Positions 25,378 through 34,711 of a stretch of 48,177 nt of DNA are shown here, one piece after another (the first letter of the stretch is position 1; every line of letters begins with the position of its first letter). A program made the translations under genes and the position numbers. Under the pieces are notes generated by a model. It was not told where the DNA came from, made no database searches, and worked only from the letters and a program-made list of their open reading frames with translations. The stretch spans positions 1 to 48,177 of the forward strand of contig NZ_AKKK01000052.1 of the NCBI RefSeq assembly GCF_000281065.1. The letters run 5' to 3'. The stretch is from Arthrobacter sp. M2012083. Lineage in GTDB: Bacteria; Actinomycetota; Actinomycetes; Actinomycetales; Micrococcaceae.

Positions 25378-26371
25378 CTACTTGCCGAAAATTACGTCAG
25401 CCGGCAGCTTCACAGGTGCACTCAGGAAGCCGAGGTCAGCGAGGTTTTTGTTGGCGCGTTCGATGTCTTCGAGGCGTACCTCTTCGGGCCAGTAATTCAC
25501 TGCACCTGATTTCACGACCTCCAGCGGAGTCTTGGTGATTTCGGCGCTGAGCTGCTGTGCTTCATCGATGTGGCCGTTGGCGTAGGCGTTCGCCTTGTAG
25601 ATGGCCGCCTTGAAACCCTCCAACGCCTTCTCCTTGGACTTCACCGTGTTCGCCCCTGACACCCAGAGGCCAATCGCGCCCTGTTCAAAGAACTCGACGC
25701 CGGGCGAGGCCAGAAGCCTGTTGCCCTCTGATGCGGCCTTGGACGTGAACGGGGCAATCAGGGATGCGGCATCGACTCGTCCGGAATTCAGTGATTGGAG
25801 TGCCGATGACGGATCGAGGACCATCCAGTTCACCTTGGCGGGGTCGCCGCCGTCGTCCTTGACGAGCTTGCTGACCGTAACCTCCAGCTGTGCCTTGCGG
25901 GCTGGAACACTGACGCTCTTTCCTTCCAGGTCCTTCGGCCGGTTGATGGTGGACGCCTGCTGGACCAGGAGTCCGGTGTCATCTACGCGGTTGAGGTCCG
26001 CCCCCTCGCTGGCCCCGTCCTTGTAGCCATCGGCTGCGGCGAATGATCTTGAGTGGTACGTTCTGGCTCAGTGCGTTCAAAAGCGGGATGGATGGCGTGT
26101 AGGTGACGTCAATCTGGCCACTCTGGGCAGCTGCAATACCGGCCGGCGGATTAGCTATGACAGAAATCTCGACGTTGAGACCCTGCTCTTTGAAGTAGCC
26201 TTTGTCAGCCGCGAGGCGGATACCGGCATCGGAACCGATGCCGATGGTTCCCACCTTGAGTGTGGTGGTACCGTCGGCGGCGGGGGCCGCGGCCGGGCCC
26301 GCCCCGCCGCCGCAGGCTGCCAACGTCATGGACAAAACTGCGGCCAGGGCCAAGGGAATAGTGCGTCGCAT
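25378..26371 (-). pseudogene. ABC substrate-binding lipoprotein (SsuA/TauA/THI5-like), frameshifted
   Basis: ATG 26371, preceded by AAGGAG, opens a lipoprotein signal peptide with lipobox LAAC and lipidated C20. The binding-domain start (LKVGTIGIGSDAGIRLAADKGYFKEQGLNVEI) and QSGQIDVTYTPSIPLL follow. After NVPLKII the frame is lost. One extra base near 26041 explains it: removing it restores AAADGYKDGASEGADLN and links to the rest (LDPSSALQSLNSGRVDAASLI), ending at 25378. The total length, 994 bases, is one more than a multiple of three. Repaired, it would be 330 residues. Either a sequencing error or a recent inactivation; neighbours are intact. Confidence 0.85.
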
Positions 26372-26415
26372 GGTGCTCCTTGAATCACGAATGGTTGGAA
26401 CGGAAGGGAATGGTT

Positions 26416-28116
26416 CTAGCTGATGGATTGGTGGACTGCGCGGCCACCGCTCAGAGTGAGCCTGACCTCTGTGTCGAGGAGCTTTTCGATCTCCTCGTCC
26501 ACGGGCCAAGGGTTGGAGAGAAGGCACAGATCTGCTGCCATGCCTGGTGTCAGGGCACCTTTGAAGTGCTCGGCGTGGTCCTGCCACGCGGCGTGGATGG
26601 TCATTGCAGCCAAGGCCTGCAGGCCGGTGATCCGCTCGGGATCCCGCGGTTTGCCCGGTCTGGAACGTGTGGCCCGGCGGACGGCTGCCACTACTGTGCG
26701 CCGCCAATCAGCACTGGTCACGGGGGCGTCGGAAGCGAGGTTGAGATGAACGCCGGCCTCCAATGCTGACTGTAGGGGCTGGTGTCGGGAGAAACGGTCC
26801 TCACCCAACACTTGACGCATGATGTCGCCGGCTTCCTGGCGGATCAACGGGTTGGTGCTGTACCCGATGCCGTTGGATGCCATCGTGCCCAACGCGCCGG
26901 GATCGCCGAACGCCCCATGGATGATGTAGTGGCGGTTCCCCGATGACCCTGGACGCTCCTTGGGACCGTCAGTCGCCGCAACAATGGCCTCCACGGCCGC
27001 GGCTGTGGCAGCGTCCCCTGTGGCGTGGACCCCGGCTTGCAGCCCCGCGTCGTTGATCAGCGCCAGTATCCTGCGCAGCTCTGCCACCCTGTCAGCGTCG
27101 TTGGCCCCCTGGATCACCAGGCTGCCGTGCGTACAAGCTGTGCCGTAAGGTTCACTCATCCACGCGGTGCCGCTGCGGGGAATGCCATCCGCGAAGATCT
27201 TGACGCCGGCGATTCGCAACTGTTCAGGATTGATGCCGCGGTTCAAGTACGTCCGGGCCAGTCCACTTCCCAACCCCATCTCAACTGCATGGGCATTGGC
27301 TCCCCCGGTTCCGGCGAAGAGCATCAGGACGTTGATTCTCAAGGTAAGTTCATCCTCCGCGGCGAGGTCGCCCAGCAACTCAAGTGCGGCCGTCGAACCG
27401 CTACCGTCCATGAGCCCTGCACTTGCGGGGCCCAGGCCAGGATCAGTGAGTGAAGTGATACCGAGCGAGTGCAGGTGCTCCTGCAATGCCAGCAGGGCCG
27501 GCCGCAGGGTGGAGGACGGCACGGGCGGCATCGCCCGCGAAAGAAGTTCCATGGCTCCGTCCTGGAGCAGACCTGTGGGATTGCCGACGGCGGTTCTAGC
27601 CACAACGCCGCCATGGACGTCCGCTGTTGCGGCGTCAATCCCGGCCCTTCTCAGCGCTTCCCTGTTGGCCAGCAACTGATGCCCGGTGCTATCGAACGCC
27701 ACCACGGGAGTGTCGGGTCGGGATTCGAGCAAGAAGCCCTTCGCCGGTCCCAGCAACGCCTCGTCCCAGCCATGGGCCCGGACCCAGCCGTCCTCCCCCG
27801 GCATGGCCGACTCAACGACGTCGACGACGGCCGCCCAGTTCGGCGCCGCTGCCGGCCCTAGGCGCACATACCCAAAGGCGGCCATGGCGGCGGATACGAA
27901 ATGTAGATGGGCATCGTTGATGCCGGGGATGACCGCACCGCCGGCGGCATCGACAACCTGCGTGTCGGGGCCAATCGACTGGGTCACATCTTCGTGGCCC
28001 AGTGCTGCAACACGTCCACCCTTGACGGCCACGGCGTCGCTCATCCGAGACTGCTTCGCCGGGTCCATGGTGTGGACCGAGGCGTTCACGATCACCAAGT
28101 CAGCGAAATCTTCCAT
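26416..28116 (-). CDS. Amidohydrolase (YtcJ-like, amidohydrolase family 3)
   Basis: The protein has 566 residues, the usual length for YtcJ-type metal-dependent hydrolases. It shows the HxH motif in GINDAHLHF, a lysine in GVKIFADG, and the late catalytic aspartate in LASDAPV. Such enzymes cleave amide or formamide bonds in small molecules; N-substituted formamide deformylase is one known member. It has no signal peptide. AGGAGAAC precedes ATG 28116. It is first in the operon with the ABC importer and sulfatase and divergent from a TetR gene, which suggests processing of an imported amide- and sulfate- or phosphonate-bearing compound. Confidence 0.87.
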   Translation of the reverse strand: MEDFADLVIVNASVHTMDPAKQSRMSDAVAVKGGRVAALGHEDVTQSIGPDTQVVDAAGGAVIPGINDAHLHFVSAAMAAFGYVRLGPAAAPNWAAVVDVVESAMPGEDGWVRAHGWDEALLGPAKGFLLESRPDTPVVAFDSTGHQLLANREALRRAGIDAATADVHGGVVARTAVGNPTGLLQDGAMELLSRAMPPVPSSTLRPALLALQEHLHSLGITSLTDPGLGPASAGLMDGSGSTAALELLGDLAAEDELTLRINVLMLFAGTGGANAHAVEMGLGSGLARTYLNRGINPEQLRIAGVKIFADGIPRSGTAWMSEPYGTACTHGSLVIQGANDADRVAELRRILALINDAGLQAGVHATGDAATAAAVEAIVAATDGPKERPGSSGNRHYIIHGAFGDPGALGTMASNGIGYSTNPLIRQEAGDIMRQVLGEDRFSRHQPLQSALEAGVHLNLASDAPVTSADWRRTVVAAVRRATRSRPGKPRDPERITGLQALAAMTIHAAWQDHAEHFKGALTPGMAADLCLLSNPWPVDEEIEKLLDTEVRLTLSGGRAVHQSIS

Positions 28117-28313
28117 CGGTTCTCCTCAAGTCACCGCATCCAAATGTGATGCAGACAACGTTTCCTGAAAGAAGTATGTCGCTTGACTGGGTCACTTGAC
28201 TAGGTTTTGTCGTAAAATTTCTTTGGAAGGACTTTTCCGCCCCCGGCACGGCCGAAAGCACGGCGCGGCGGATAGCGCCTACTATCGATGAGACTGCTGG
28301 GTTGGTGAACCCG

Positions 28314-28325
28314 ATCACAGGTGAT
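28314..28325. promoter_or_regulatory. Candidate TetR half of a twin operator (1)
   Basis: ATCAC-AG-GTGAT is a perfect palindrome with a two-base spacer. Its centre is 19 bp from that of the next palindrome. It lies 39 bases upstream of the TetR start, in the divergent region. Confidence 0.5.
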
Positions 28326-28331
28326 GGAACG

Positions 28332-28345
28332 AGTCACAGGTGACT
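28332..28345. promoter_or_regulatory. Candidate TetR half of a twin operator (2)
   Basis: AGTCAC-AG-GTGACT is a perfect 14-bp palindrome sharing its TCACAGGTGA core with the upstream site. It lies 19 bases before TetR ATG 28365, suited to autorepression. Confidence 0.55.
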
Positions 28346-28364
28346 TGAAGAGAGAGGTGAATGA

Positions 28365-28976
28365 ATGGCCAGGGTTCCCGCAGAGGAAAGGCGGCTGCAA
28401 TTCGTCGAGGCCGCAGCTAGGGTGATCGCCCAGGACGGCCTGGCCTCTGCGACGACGCGTCGGATCGCCAGCGAAGCCGAAGCCCCGCTGGCCGCCCTGC
28501 ACTACTGTTTCCGGAGCAAGGACGAACTCCTCGAAGAGGTGTACAACTTCCTCAGCAGGGACTATGCCAAGGCCCTGGAGCCCGTGGCCGATCCAGGTAT
28601 GGGATTGCGCCACATGGTGGGCGCCCACGCGCGACGCATCTGGAGCCGCATGTCGGAGAACCCGCATGAGCAGGTCACAACGTTCGAACTGCTGCTCCGG
28701 CGCTTCCGCGTAGAGGCCGAAGACCAACCACAGGCTTTGCTCATGAACCGTTCCATGTACGACGGCTGGGTCAACTCAACCCTGGAGCTGTTCCGTGCGG
28801 CTGCCGAGGCCGCCGGCGAACCCGTCCCCGACAACCTGGAGGACATCACCCGCTTGTTCATTTCGGGGATCGACGGCATCAGTATGCAGCATTTGGCTGA
28901 CCCCGACGAAGAACGCTCACTGCGGTTGGTGGAACTCATGGCCGCGTCCCTCGCCGGAGCGCTCAGCTACGCCTGA
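28365..28976 (+). CDS. TetR-family transcriptional regulator
   Basis: The protein has 203 residues. The N-terminal helix-turn-helix (RRLQFVEAAARVIAQDGLASATTRRIASEAEAPLAALHYCFRSKDELLEEVY) is typical of TetR; the rest is a helical ligand domain. AGAGAGG precedes ATG 28365. It is divergent from the amidohydrolase/ABC/sulfatase operon and likely represses it. Its last ten bases overlap the end of the convergent MFS gene. Confidence 0.9.
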   Translation: MARVPAEERRLQFVEAAARVIAQDGLASATTRRIASEAEAPLAALHYCFRSKDELLEEVYNFLSRDYAKALEPVADPGMGLRHMVGAHARRIWSRMSENPHEQVTTFELLLRRFRVEAEDQPQALLMNRSMYDGWVNSTLELFRAAAEAAGEPVPDNLEDITRLFISGIDGISMQHLADPDEERSLRLVELMAASLAGALSYA

Positions 28977-30346
28977 GGCTGTCGCTTCATCACCAAGGAC
29001 GTGACAACACCCAATAGCAAAAGACCGGCCGCAGCCGCCATCGAAACCACGAATGCAGCACCTGCCCCGTCCGTTTCAGCCAATTGCCCGGCCAGGTAGG
29101 AGCCCAATGCTGTTCCGGCCACGATTCCGCTGGCGAGTGCAGTCATCACCGTTGCCATGCGCCCGGCCGGTGCCACCACGCCGCCGATGCTGAAGACGGT
29201 CACCATCACGGGCCCCACTGGAATGCCCAGTATCAGCAGGACGAAGACCATGGACCATATGCCCGACGGGAGAAGGAGCAAAAGGGACAAAACGGACATT
29301 GCCAGTGCTGCGGCAACCCAACGGGAAGCCAAGCTGAACCGTTGCGGCCAGAACGCCACGGACAGCGCAGCTACGGCGGAGCTGAGCCCCATTACTGCAT
29401 ACAGGAGTCCAGCGATCTCGGCCGTAGCGTATTGCGCTGAGAAGGCACTCAGCGCGTTTTGCGTCGCACCAAAGAATGTCCCCATGCATACCATCGCCAC
29501 CACTGGAACGGCCACCACAGCCCCCGCCCAACGGTTGCGCCGCTGTGCGGCCATGTGGGTGGCTTGCCCTCCGGAAGGCTCCCGTCCGTTGGAAGGCCCG
29601 ACGCCGTGACCCGGCTTCCGAGGTGCGGGCACCACGGCCTGTTGGCTGGGGTGGACCGCAAAAGCCGGCACCAACGTGATGGTCATGACGGCAGCCAAGG
29701 CGAGCGGCAACCATGGTGCCACCATGCTGGCCAGGACACCCACCAGGGCAGGACCCAGGACGAAGGTGATTTCGTCCGCGGTGCCTTCGTATGACAATGC
29801 TGTGTCCAGGTCAGCCCGATTGGCGGCAACGCTTCTGCCTCCGTTGGCTGGGGACGGAGATAGGTTGCGGGTAGTCAGTGCCATCCATCGGACACGCGCC
29901 ATGGGACCTACCTGGGGACAGCTGGCTCCCGCGAGGAAAGCTGCTACGAGGACCCCAACGGCGTCGCCCACCGAGCCGTAGCCGGGAGTGAGGTACGCCG
30001 CAGCAAGGACCCCCGCAACGGCAAGGGTGTTGATGACCGCTGCCACGAGAAGCACAATCCGTTGTCCGGCCCTGTCAGCCAGCGAGCCGAGGACAGGAGC
30101 ACCCAAGGCTGAGCCGATACCAACCGCTCCGGCCGCCATTCCCCCGATCGCGTAGGAGTGGCTGACTGCCGTCACCAATGTCAGGGTGCCGACGGTCAGC
30201 ATGGCCAGGGGAAGCCTGGCGAACAGGCCCAAGGGCAGGAAGCCAGGCCCCGCCAATTCGGGAAGCCGCGCGAAGCGGCCCGGCAGGCGTGACGGGCGTG
30301 GGGCTGCCGCTGGCAAAGACTGTGAAGCTACAGAAGATTTTTCCAT
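28967..30346 (-). CDS. MFS transporter, probable exporter
   Basis: The protein has 459 residues with about 12 membrane segments. The segment SALGAPVLGSLADRAGQR is the MFS motif A; a hydrophilic, poorly conserved loop (about 230-275) separates the two halves. The N-terminal half places it among drug-exporter-like or uncharacterised MFS proteins. Its start has only a weak ribosome site (GGAT), but a tiny leader ORF with a strong one lies just upstream, suggesting leader-controlled expression. It overlaps the TetR gene end by ten bases, tail to tail. Confidence 0.85.
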   Translation of the reverse strand: MEKSSVASQSLPAAAPRPSRLPGRFARLPELAGPGFLPLGLFARLPLAMLTVGTLTLVTAVSHSYAIGGMAAGAVGIGSALGAPVLGSLADRAGQRIVLLVAAVINTLAVAGVLAAAYLTPGYGSVGDAVGVLVAAFLAGASCPQVGPMARVRWMALTTRNLSPSPANGGRSVAANRADLDTALSYEGTADEITFVLGPALVGVLASMVAPWLPLALAAVMTITLVPAFAVHPSQQAVVPAPRKPGHGVGPSNGREPSGGQATHMAAQRRNRWAGAVVAVPVVAMVCMGTFFGATQNALSAFSAQYATAEIAGLLYAVMGLSSAVAALSVAFWPQRFSLASRWVAAALAMSVLSLLLLLPSGIWSMVFVLLILGIPVGPVMVTVFSIGGVVAPAGRMATVMTALASGIVAGTALGSYLAGQLAETDGAGAAFVVSMAAAAGLLLLGVVTSLVMKRQPQA

Positions 30347-30359
30347 TAATCCGGGTTCG

Positions 30360-30374
30360 CTAAAGTGTGCGCAT
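30360..30374 (-). CDS. Four-codon leader ORF (MRTL) ahead of the MFS gene
   Basis: The sequence GGAGGAGGGACG leads directly into ATG CGC ACA CTT TAG. The ribosome site is much stronger than that of the MFS gene, whose ATG lies 13 bases after this stop, so ribosomes could terminate and reinitiate. The site and ATG lie in a hairpin (30369-30394). It resembles leader peptides that control resistance or efflux genes; whether it is translated is not known. Confidence 0.45.
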   Translation of the reverse strand: MRTL

Positions 30375-30394
30375 CGTCCCTCCTCCCGATGCGC
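30369..30394 (-). promoter_or_regulatory. Hairpin exposing a ribosome site in the MFS leader
   Basis: The arms GCGCATCG and CGATGCGC (30369-30376, 30387-30394) are exact complements. The ten-base loop reads GGAGGAGGGA on the transcript strand, an optimal Shine-Dalgarno, while the leader ATG is paired in the stem. Confidence 0.55.
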
Positions 30395-30432
30395 GCGACC
30401 CGGTGTAACGGGTTAAGTCTATCGGATAGCTG

Positions 30433-33400
30433 TCAGACCGGAACGGCTTCGGCAATCCGCACGGTTGAACCATGCCGGCCCTTAATCACCTGCAGCTGGT
30501 TGGTGATGCGTTGCTTCATCTCGCCGACGTGACTGACGAGGCCAACTACACGGCCGCCGTCGCGCAGCCCCTCCAAGGCGTCCATCACCTGTTCCAAAGC
30601 TTGCTCATCGAGGCTGCCGAAGCCTTCGTCAACAAAGAGTGTCTCGATATCCACCCCGCCTGCCTCCAGCTGGACGACATCGGCGAGGCCAAGTGCCAAG
30701 GACAAGGACGCCATGAATGATTCGCCGCCCGACAACGTGGAAGTGTCCCGGCGCTGGCCAGTCCACTCGTCTACGACTTCAAGCCCGAGGCCGGACTTTG
30801 CACCCCTGGCAGCCCTGGCGTCAGTATGTTGCAGCGTGTATCTGCCGTCGCTCATGGCGACGAGCCGCTCGGAGGCGGCGATCGCCACTTGTTCAAGGCG
30901 TGCAGCAAGGACGTAGGTGTTCAGGCTCATACGGTAGTTGTTGTCGCCCGATCCCCTCACGGTGTCGGCCAGCTCAGCCAGCATTTGCGCCCGGTTTCGC
31001 GGCCCGCTTCCTGCTTGCGCCAAGGCTTGGTACTCCCTCCGGAACCGGGTAACAGCGTCGGCCGATTTTCCAGCCAGGCCCGCAGACAATGCCTTGGCCC
31101 GCGCGGTATCTGCGGCATTGGAAGCAATCAGCTTCGATTCAGCAAGTTCAGCTTCTCCCAAAGGAAGCTCGCCTATGCTGGCTTCCTTGGCGGCAAGGAC
31201 CAGGTCCTCACTGGCAAACAACTCATCCAAGCGGGATGACTCAGCGTCGAAATCCGCAAGGTCTTTCTCAAGGCCCACAACATCGGCCGGTGAGAGGATT
31301 TCCCGGCGAACGTCCTCAGCGGAGGTGAATCCGGATACCGGCAAGGCTTTCTCAAGCGACGCGGCGGCTTCTTCCCGGGCTTGTTCTGCTCGCTCCAGTT
31401 CGCGGTCTGCATCCGCCGCCGCTTGCAGAAGCTCCTGCTCAACCATGAGTGCTTGCAACCGCTCGCGCAGGCTCGGGAAGTCGCCTTTCAGTCCAGCCAG
31501 ATCCTTTTCAAGGGCATCACTCTGCTCCTGAAGCAGGTGAACAGCGGACGACTCCTGAGCAGATGCGCTCACGGAAGCTTCGTGTTCTTCCTGCACCAGG
31601 GCGATGCGCCTGGTGAGGCCCTCCTGCCGGCCACGAAGCTTCTCCAGCGAGCCTGCCGCCTTCCGCGCCGCCGAGGCAGCTTCCTGGGCAGACGCCCGTT
31701 TGGCCTCTGCTTCAGCAGCATCGGTTGCACCTCCTTGGGCAACCAGACCTGCAACCACCTGGGCTGCGGAGGAAACTTGTTCGGCGAGCAGCCCCAGGGC
31801 TTTTTCGCTGGCCTCGAACCGTTCCTTGGCTTCTTCCTCTTCCTGGGCAAGGGAAAGTGCCGATCGCACGGCCTCGGCGGGGTTGGGGTGCTCTTCGCTT
31901 CCACACACAGCACAGGGCTTACCGTTTTCCAGTGCCGCCGCCAGCTCCCCCGCTGCGTTGGCTAATCGCAGTTCGCGGACGTCGAGCCACTTCTGCCGGA
32001 GATCCTGCGATGCGGACCGGGCTTGGAGGTGCTTTCCCGTAATCTCGTCCAACTCGTTGGCAGCCGTTTCATGCCGGGCCACGATTCGGACAAGCTCTGC
32101 CGCAGCTTCGGCGTCCCTTTCCATTTCTGTCAGTTGGCCCGCCAAAGGCTCGAGGGGCTGAATCTGCGACTCCACGGCGGACACGTCTTCGCGCAGCTGC
32201 TCCAGAAGGGACACCGAAGCCTCGGCAGCGGCTTGGTGTTCCGCCAACAGACCACGCTTGGCCGCGAGGCGCGCCGTCATTTCTTCCAAGCGCTGCTCGT
32301 CGGGCAGCCGGGCCCCAAGGACTGCGCTGCTTGCCTTGACGTCTTCCAAGGCAGCGGCAGTGTTTGCTGACTCCAAGCCGGCCGTAACAAGCTTCCCGCG
32401 TAGGCCTTCCGAGCGCGCAGCTGCGGCTTCGAGTTTGCGCGCTGCAGAATCAACGGCTTCAAGGTGACCACTGAGAACAGCGGCTCGTCGGTGCTTTCCG
32501 AGCATCTCCTTGTTCTCCAGTGCCCGGGGAGCGGCCAGTTCAAGTAGTACACGCCGCTGCATCGCAGCGCCGAGCCGTCCATGCCGGTGCGCCTTCTCCT
32601 GCGCCTCCTGGAATTGTTCCATGAGGCGGTTGGACAATGACTCTGCCTCGGCAGACTCGTCCAGCCGGCGCGTCCATTCAGCTTTGACGTCTGCTTCCAC
32701 GCCGGAGAGCCAGGCCTCAGGCTCCCGTCCCGGCTCCTTGCCGTCAGTTGGAGCGGCTGCGGCAAGACCCAACTGTTCCTGCTCCGATGTAACCCGGTCT
32801 AGCAGCAACCTAAGTTCTGACGCGTTCTCCTGTACGGCACGGGTGGCTTCGGCTGCTTGCTGAACGAGTTGGCGTTCAACAGCTTCAAATCGTTGCGTGC
32901 CGAACAACTTTTGCAGCAGTTCCAAGCGGTCGTTGGCCTTGGACCTCAGGAAAGCCGCGAAATCGCCCTGTGGCAGCATCACCACACGGGTGAACTGCTC
33001 CCGATCCATTCCAAGGACGTCCGAGAGCTCGGCACCTACCTCGTCATTCCTGGAAGATTTCTCTTCCCAGTTCCCGGCAACCCGTTCCCTGAGGAGGGTC
33101 TTGGCCTGCTGGGTGGTGAATCCGTTGCGGCCGCGGGCGCTGGGCCGGTCCCACGCCGGCGATCTCGTTACTTCAAAACGGCGTCCCCGTGCTGAGAACT
33201 CACAGACCACGCGCGGCTCCGCACCTGGCGCCGCATGGTCGCTTCGTAGCCGTTTCCCTTCCTGGCGGGCACCGGGAACGGAGCCGTACAGGGCGAAACA
33301 GATGGCATCGAGAATGCTGGTCTTGCCTGCCCCCGTAGCGCCATTGAGGAGGAACAACCCTTGTGCGCTCAAATGGTCGAAGTCAATGTGCTGGGGCGTT

Positions 33401-33444
33401 GCAAAAGGACCGAAGGCTTCGATGTCCAAACGATGAATTCTCAC
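30433..33444 (-). CDS. sbcC: Exonuclease SbcC, SMC-like ATPase subunit
   Basis: The protein has 1003 residues. The N-terminal Walker A (LNGATGAGKTSILDAICFALYG), Q-loop region (QFTRVVMLPQGDFAAFLRSK), two long coiled coils and the C-terminal signature (LSGGESFMASLSLALGLADVV) with Walker B (ETLFVDEGFGSLDEQAL) are all present. The zinc-hook CAVC (C511, C514) lies at the coiled-coil tip. With SbcD it opens hairpins and trims DNA ends. Its start overlaps sbcD by four bases. Confidence 0.95.
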   Translation of the reverse strand: MRIHRLDIEAFGPFATPQHIDFDHLSAQGLFLLNGATGAGKTSILDAICFALYGSVPGARQEGKRLRSDHAAPGAEPRVVCEFSARGRRFEVTRSPAWDRPSARGRNGFTTQQAKTLLRERVAGNWEEKSSRNDEVGAELSDVLGMDREQFTRVVMLPQGDFAAFLRSKANDRLELLQKLFGTQRFEAVERQLVQQAAEATRAVQENASELRLLLDRVTSEQEQLGLAAAAPTDGKEPGREPEAWLSGVEADVKAEWTRRLDESAEAESLSNRLMEQFQEAQEKAHRHGRLGAAMQRRVLLELAAPRALENKEMLGKHRRAAVLSGHLEAVDSAARKLEAAAARSEGLRGKLVTAGLESANTAAALEDVKASSAVLGARLPDEQRLEEMTARLAAKRGLLAEHQAAAEASVSLLEQLREDVSAVESQIQPLEPLAGQLTEMERDAEAAAELVRIVARHETAANELDEITGKHLQARSASQDLRQKWLDVRELRLANAAGELAAALENGKPCAVCGSEEHPNPAEAVRSALSLAQEEEEAKERFEASEKALGLLAEQVSSAAQVVAGLVAQGGATDAAEAEAKRASAQEAASAARKAAGSLEKLRGRQEGLTRRIALVQEEHEASVSASAQESSAVHLLQEQSDALEKDLAGLKGDFPSLRERLQALMVEQELLQAAADADRELERAEQAREEAAASLEKALPVSGFTSAEDVRREILSPADVVGLEKDLADFDAESSRLDELFASEDLVLAAKEASIGELPLGEAELAESKLIASNAADTARAKALSAGLAGKSADAVTRFRREYQALAQAGSGPRNRAQMLAELADTVRGSGDNNYRMSLNTYVLAARLEQVAIAASERLVAMSDGRYTLQHTDARAARGAKSGLGLEVVDEWTGQRRDTSTLSGGESFMASLSLALGLADVVQLEAGGVDIETLFVDEGFGSLDEQALEQVMDALEGLRDGGRVVGLVSHVGEMKQRITNQLQVIKGRHGSTVRIAEAVPV

Positions 33445-34643
33445 AGCTCAGCCTCCTGCAACCGGACAGCTTCAAGCGCTTCCTGCAGCGCCGCTTCCTC
33501 TGCATCGCTGGCACCGCGATCCCTGACGTGTTCCAGGAATCCACAGCAGACGCCGAGGTCGTCTTCGGCGGCAGCGAGCCGATTGCTGTAACTGGTGGAA
33601 GTCCGCGCCTCCACACCTTGGGGATCGAAGGAGAGAACCAGCGTGTCAGGGAAGCGCGTGCGCACCCTCTCCATGGCCTGCGCAGGGCGTTGTGCGTCCG
33701 TCAACGTGATCTGGCAGTAAGCACTCTCTGCCCACGCGTGCTCCTCGGCGCCGAGCAGATCATCCAGCGATCCGCGCAAGGTGGCGAGGGACTTAGGGGC
33801 GTCCCACACCACTTCCTCAACAGCGACCGCTCCGTGGGCGTCAAGGTCCACGAGCCAGGCACCTTTGTGGTGCTTGGCCTCCGAGAATGAATAGGCCAAG
33901 GGAGAACCGGAGTACCGGACATTGGGTGCCAACTCCTGCCGCCCATGGAGGTGACCCAGTGCGGTGTAGGCGAAGTCTTCAAAGAGATCCAGTGGAACTG
34001 CGCCCAGGCCACCGATGCTCAGGTCCCGTTCGCTTTCCGAAGTAATACCCCCGCTGGCAAAGGTGTGCGCGAGGACCACAGGATAAACCGGTCCTGATGC
34101 GCGGCGGGCTTCAACATCCTGCCGGATCCGATCCACTGCCGCCAAGGTGACATCAAAGTGGTTGGCGTTTTCAGCGCCCAGGCGCTCGGCCACGAGCCGG
34201 GGTTCAAGATAGGGGATGCCGTAGACGGCGACGTAGCCGTTTTCTGTGCCGGACTCGCCATGTCCATCGGCGACATGTCCATCCCCGAAAGGGAAGAGGA
34301 TTGGCACATCAAGGTCTTCCACGCGCGTCCTCAGGTGCACTCCCCCGCGTTCCAGCAGGCGCGAGGCAAAACCCAACCTGATGGCGGAGTCGTGGTTGCC
34401 ACTGGTCAAGACCACTCCGGCCCCTGCTTGGGAGATGCGCACCAAGGCGTCATCAAGCAGTTTGACCACGTCCAGCCCGGGAAGGGCGCGATCGTAGACG
34501 TCTCCTGCTATGAGCACCACGTCAACTGACTTGGATTCAACCAGCGATACCAACTGGTCCACGAAATTGCGTTGGGCTTCAAGCATGCCAACACCATGGA
34601 ATGACCGGCCAAGGTGCCAATCGGAAGTATGAAGTAACCGCAT
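33441..34643 (-). CDS. sbcD: Exonuclease SbcD, nuclease subunit
   Basis: The 400-residue Mre11-like metallophosphoesterase has all motifs: LLHTSDWHLGRSF (D8, H10), IAGDVYDRA, TSGNHDSAIRLG, LAHTFASGG and TALGHLHGRQ. It cuts DNA ends and hairpins together with SbcC in ATP-dependent double-strand-break processing. A -10 box six bases before ATG 34643 indicates a leaderless sbcDC transcript. Confidence 0.95.
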   Translation of the reverse strand: MRLLHTSDWHLGRSFHGVGMLEAQRNFVDQLVSLVESKSVDVVLIAGDVYDRALPGLDVVKLLDDALVRISQAGAGVVLTSGNHDSAIRLGFASRLLERGGVHLRTRVEDLDVPILFPFGDGHVADGHGESGTENGYVAVYGIPYLEPRLVAERLGAENANHFDVTLAAVDRIRQDVEARRASGPVYPVVLAHTFASGGITSESERDLSIGGLGAVPLDLFEDFAYTALGHLHGRQELAPNVRYSGSPLAYSFSEAKHHKGAWLVDLDAHGAVAVEEVVWDAPKSLATLRGSLDDLLGAEEHAWAESAYCQITLTDAQRPAQAMERVRTRFPDTLVLSFDPQGVEARTSTSYSNRLAAAEDDLGVCCGFLEHVRDRGASDAEEAALQEALEAVRLQEAEL

Positions 34644-34649
34644 GATCTC

Positions 34650-34655
34650 AAGTTA
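34650..34655 (-). promoter_or_regulatory. Leaderless -10 box for sbcD
   Basis: On the minus strand TAACTT ends six bases before ATG 34643, matching TANNNT and the spacing at other leaderless starts in this window. Confidence 0.45.
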
Positions 34656-34711
34656 ACCGGGGGCACCGACAATAAAGCGCAGGCGAGCCGTCCGCCGTCG
34701 ATCCCGCGAGG

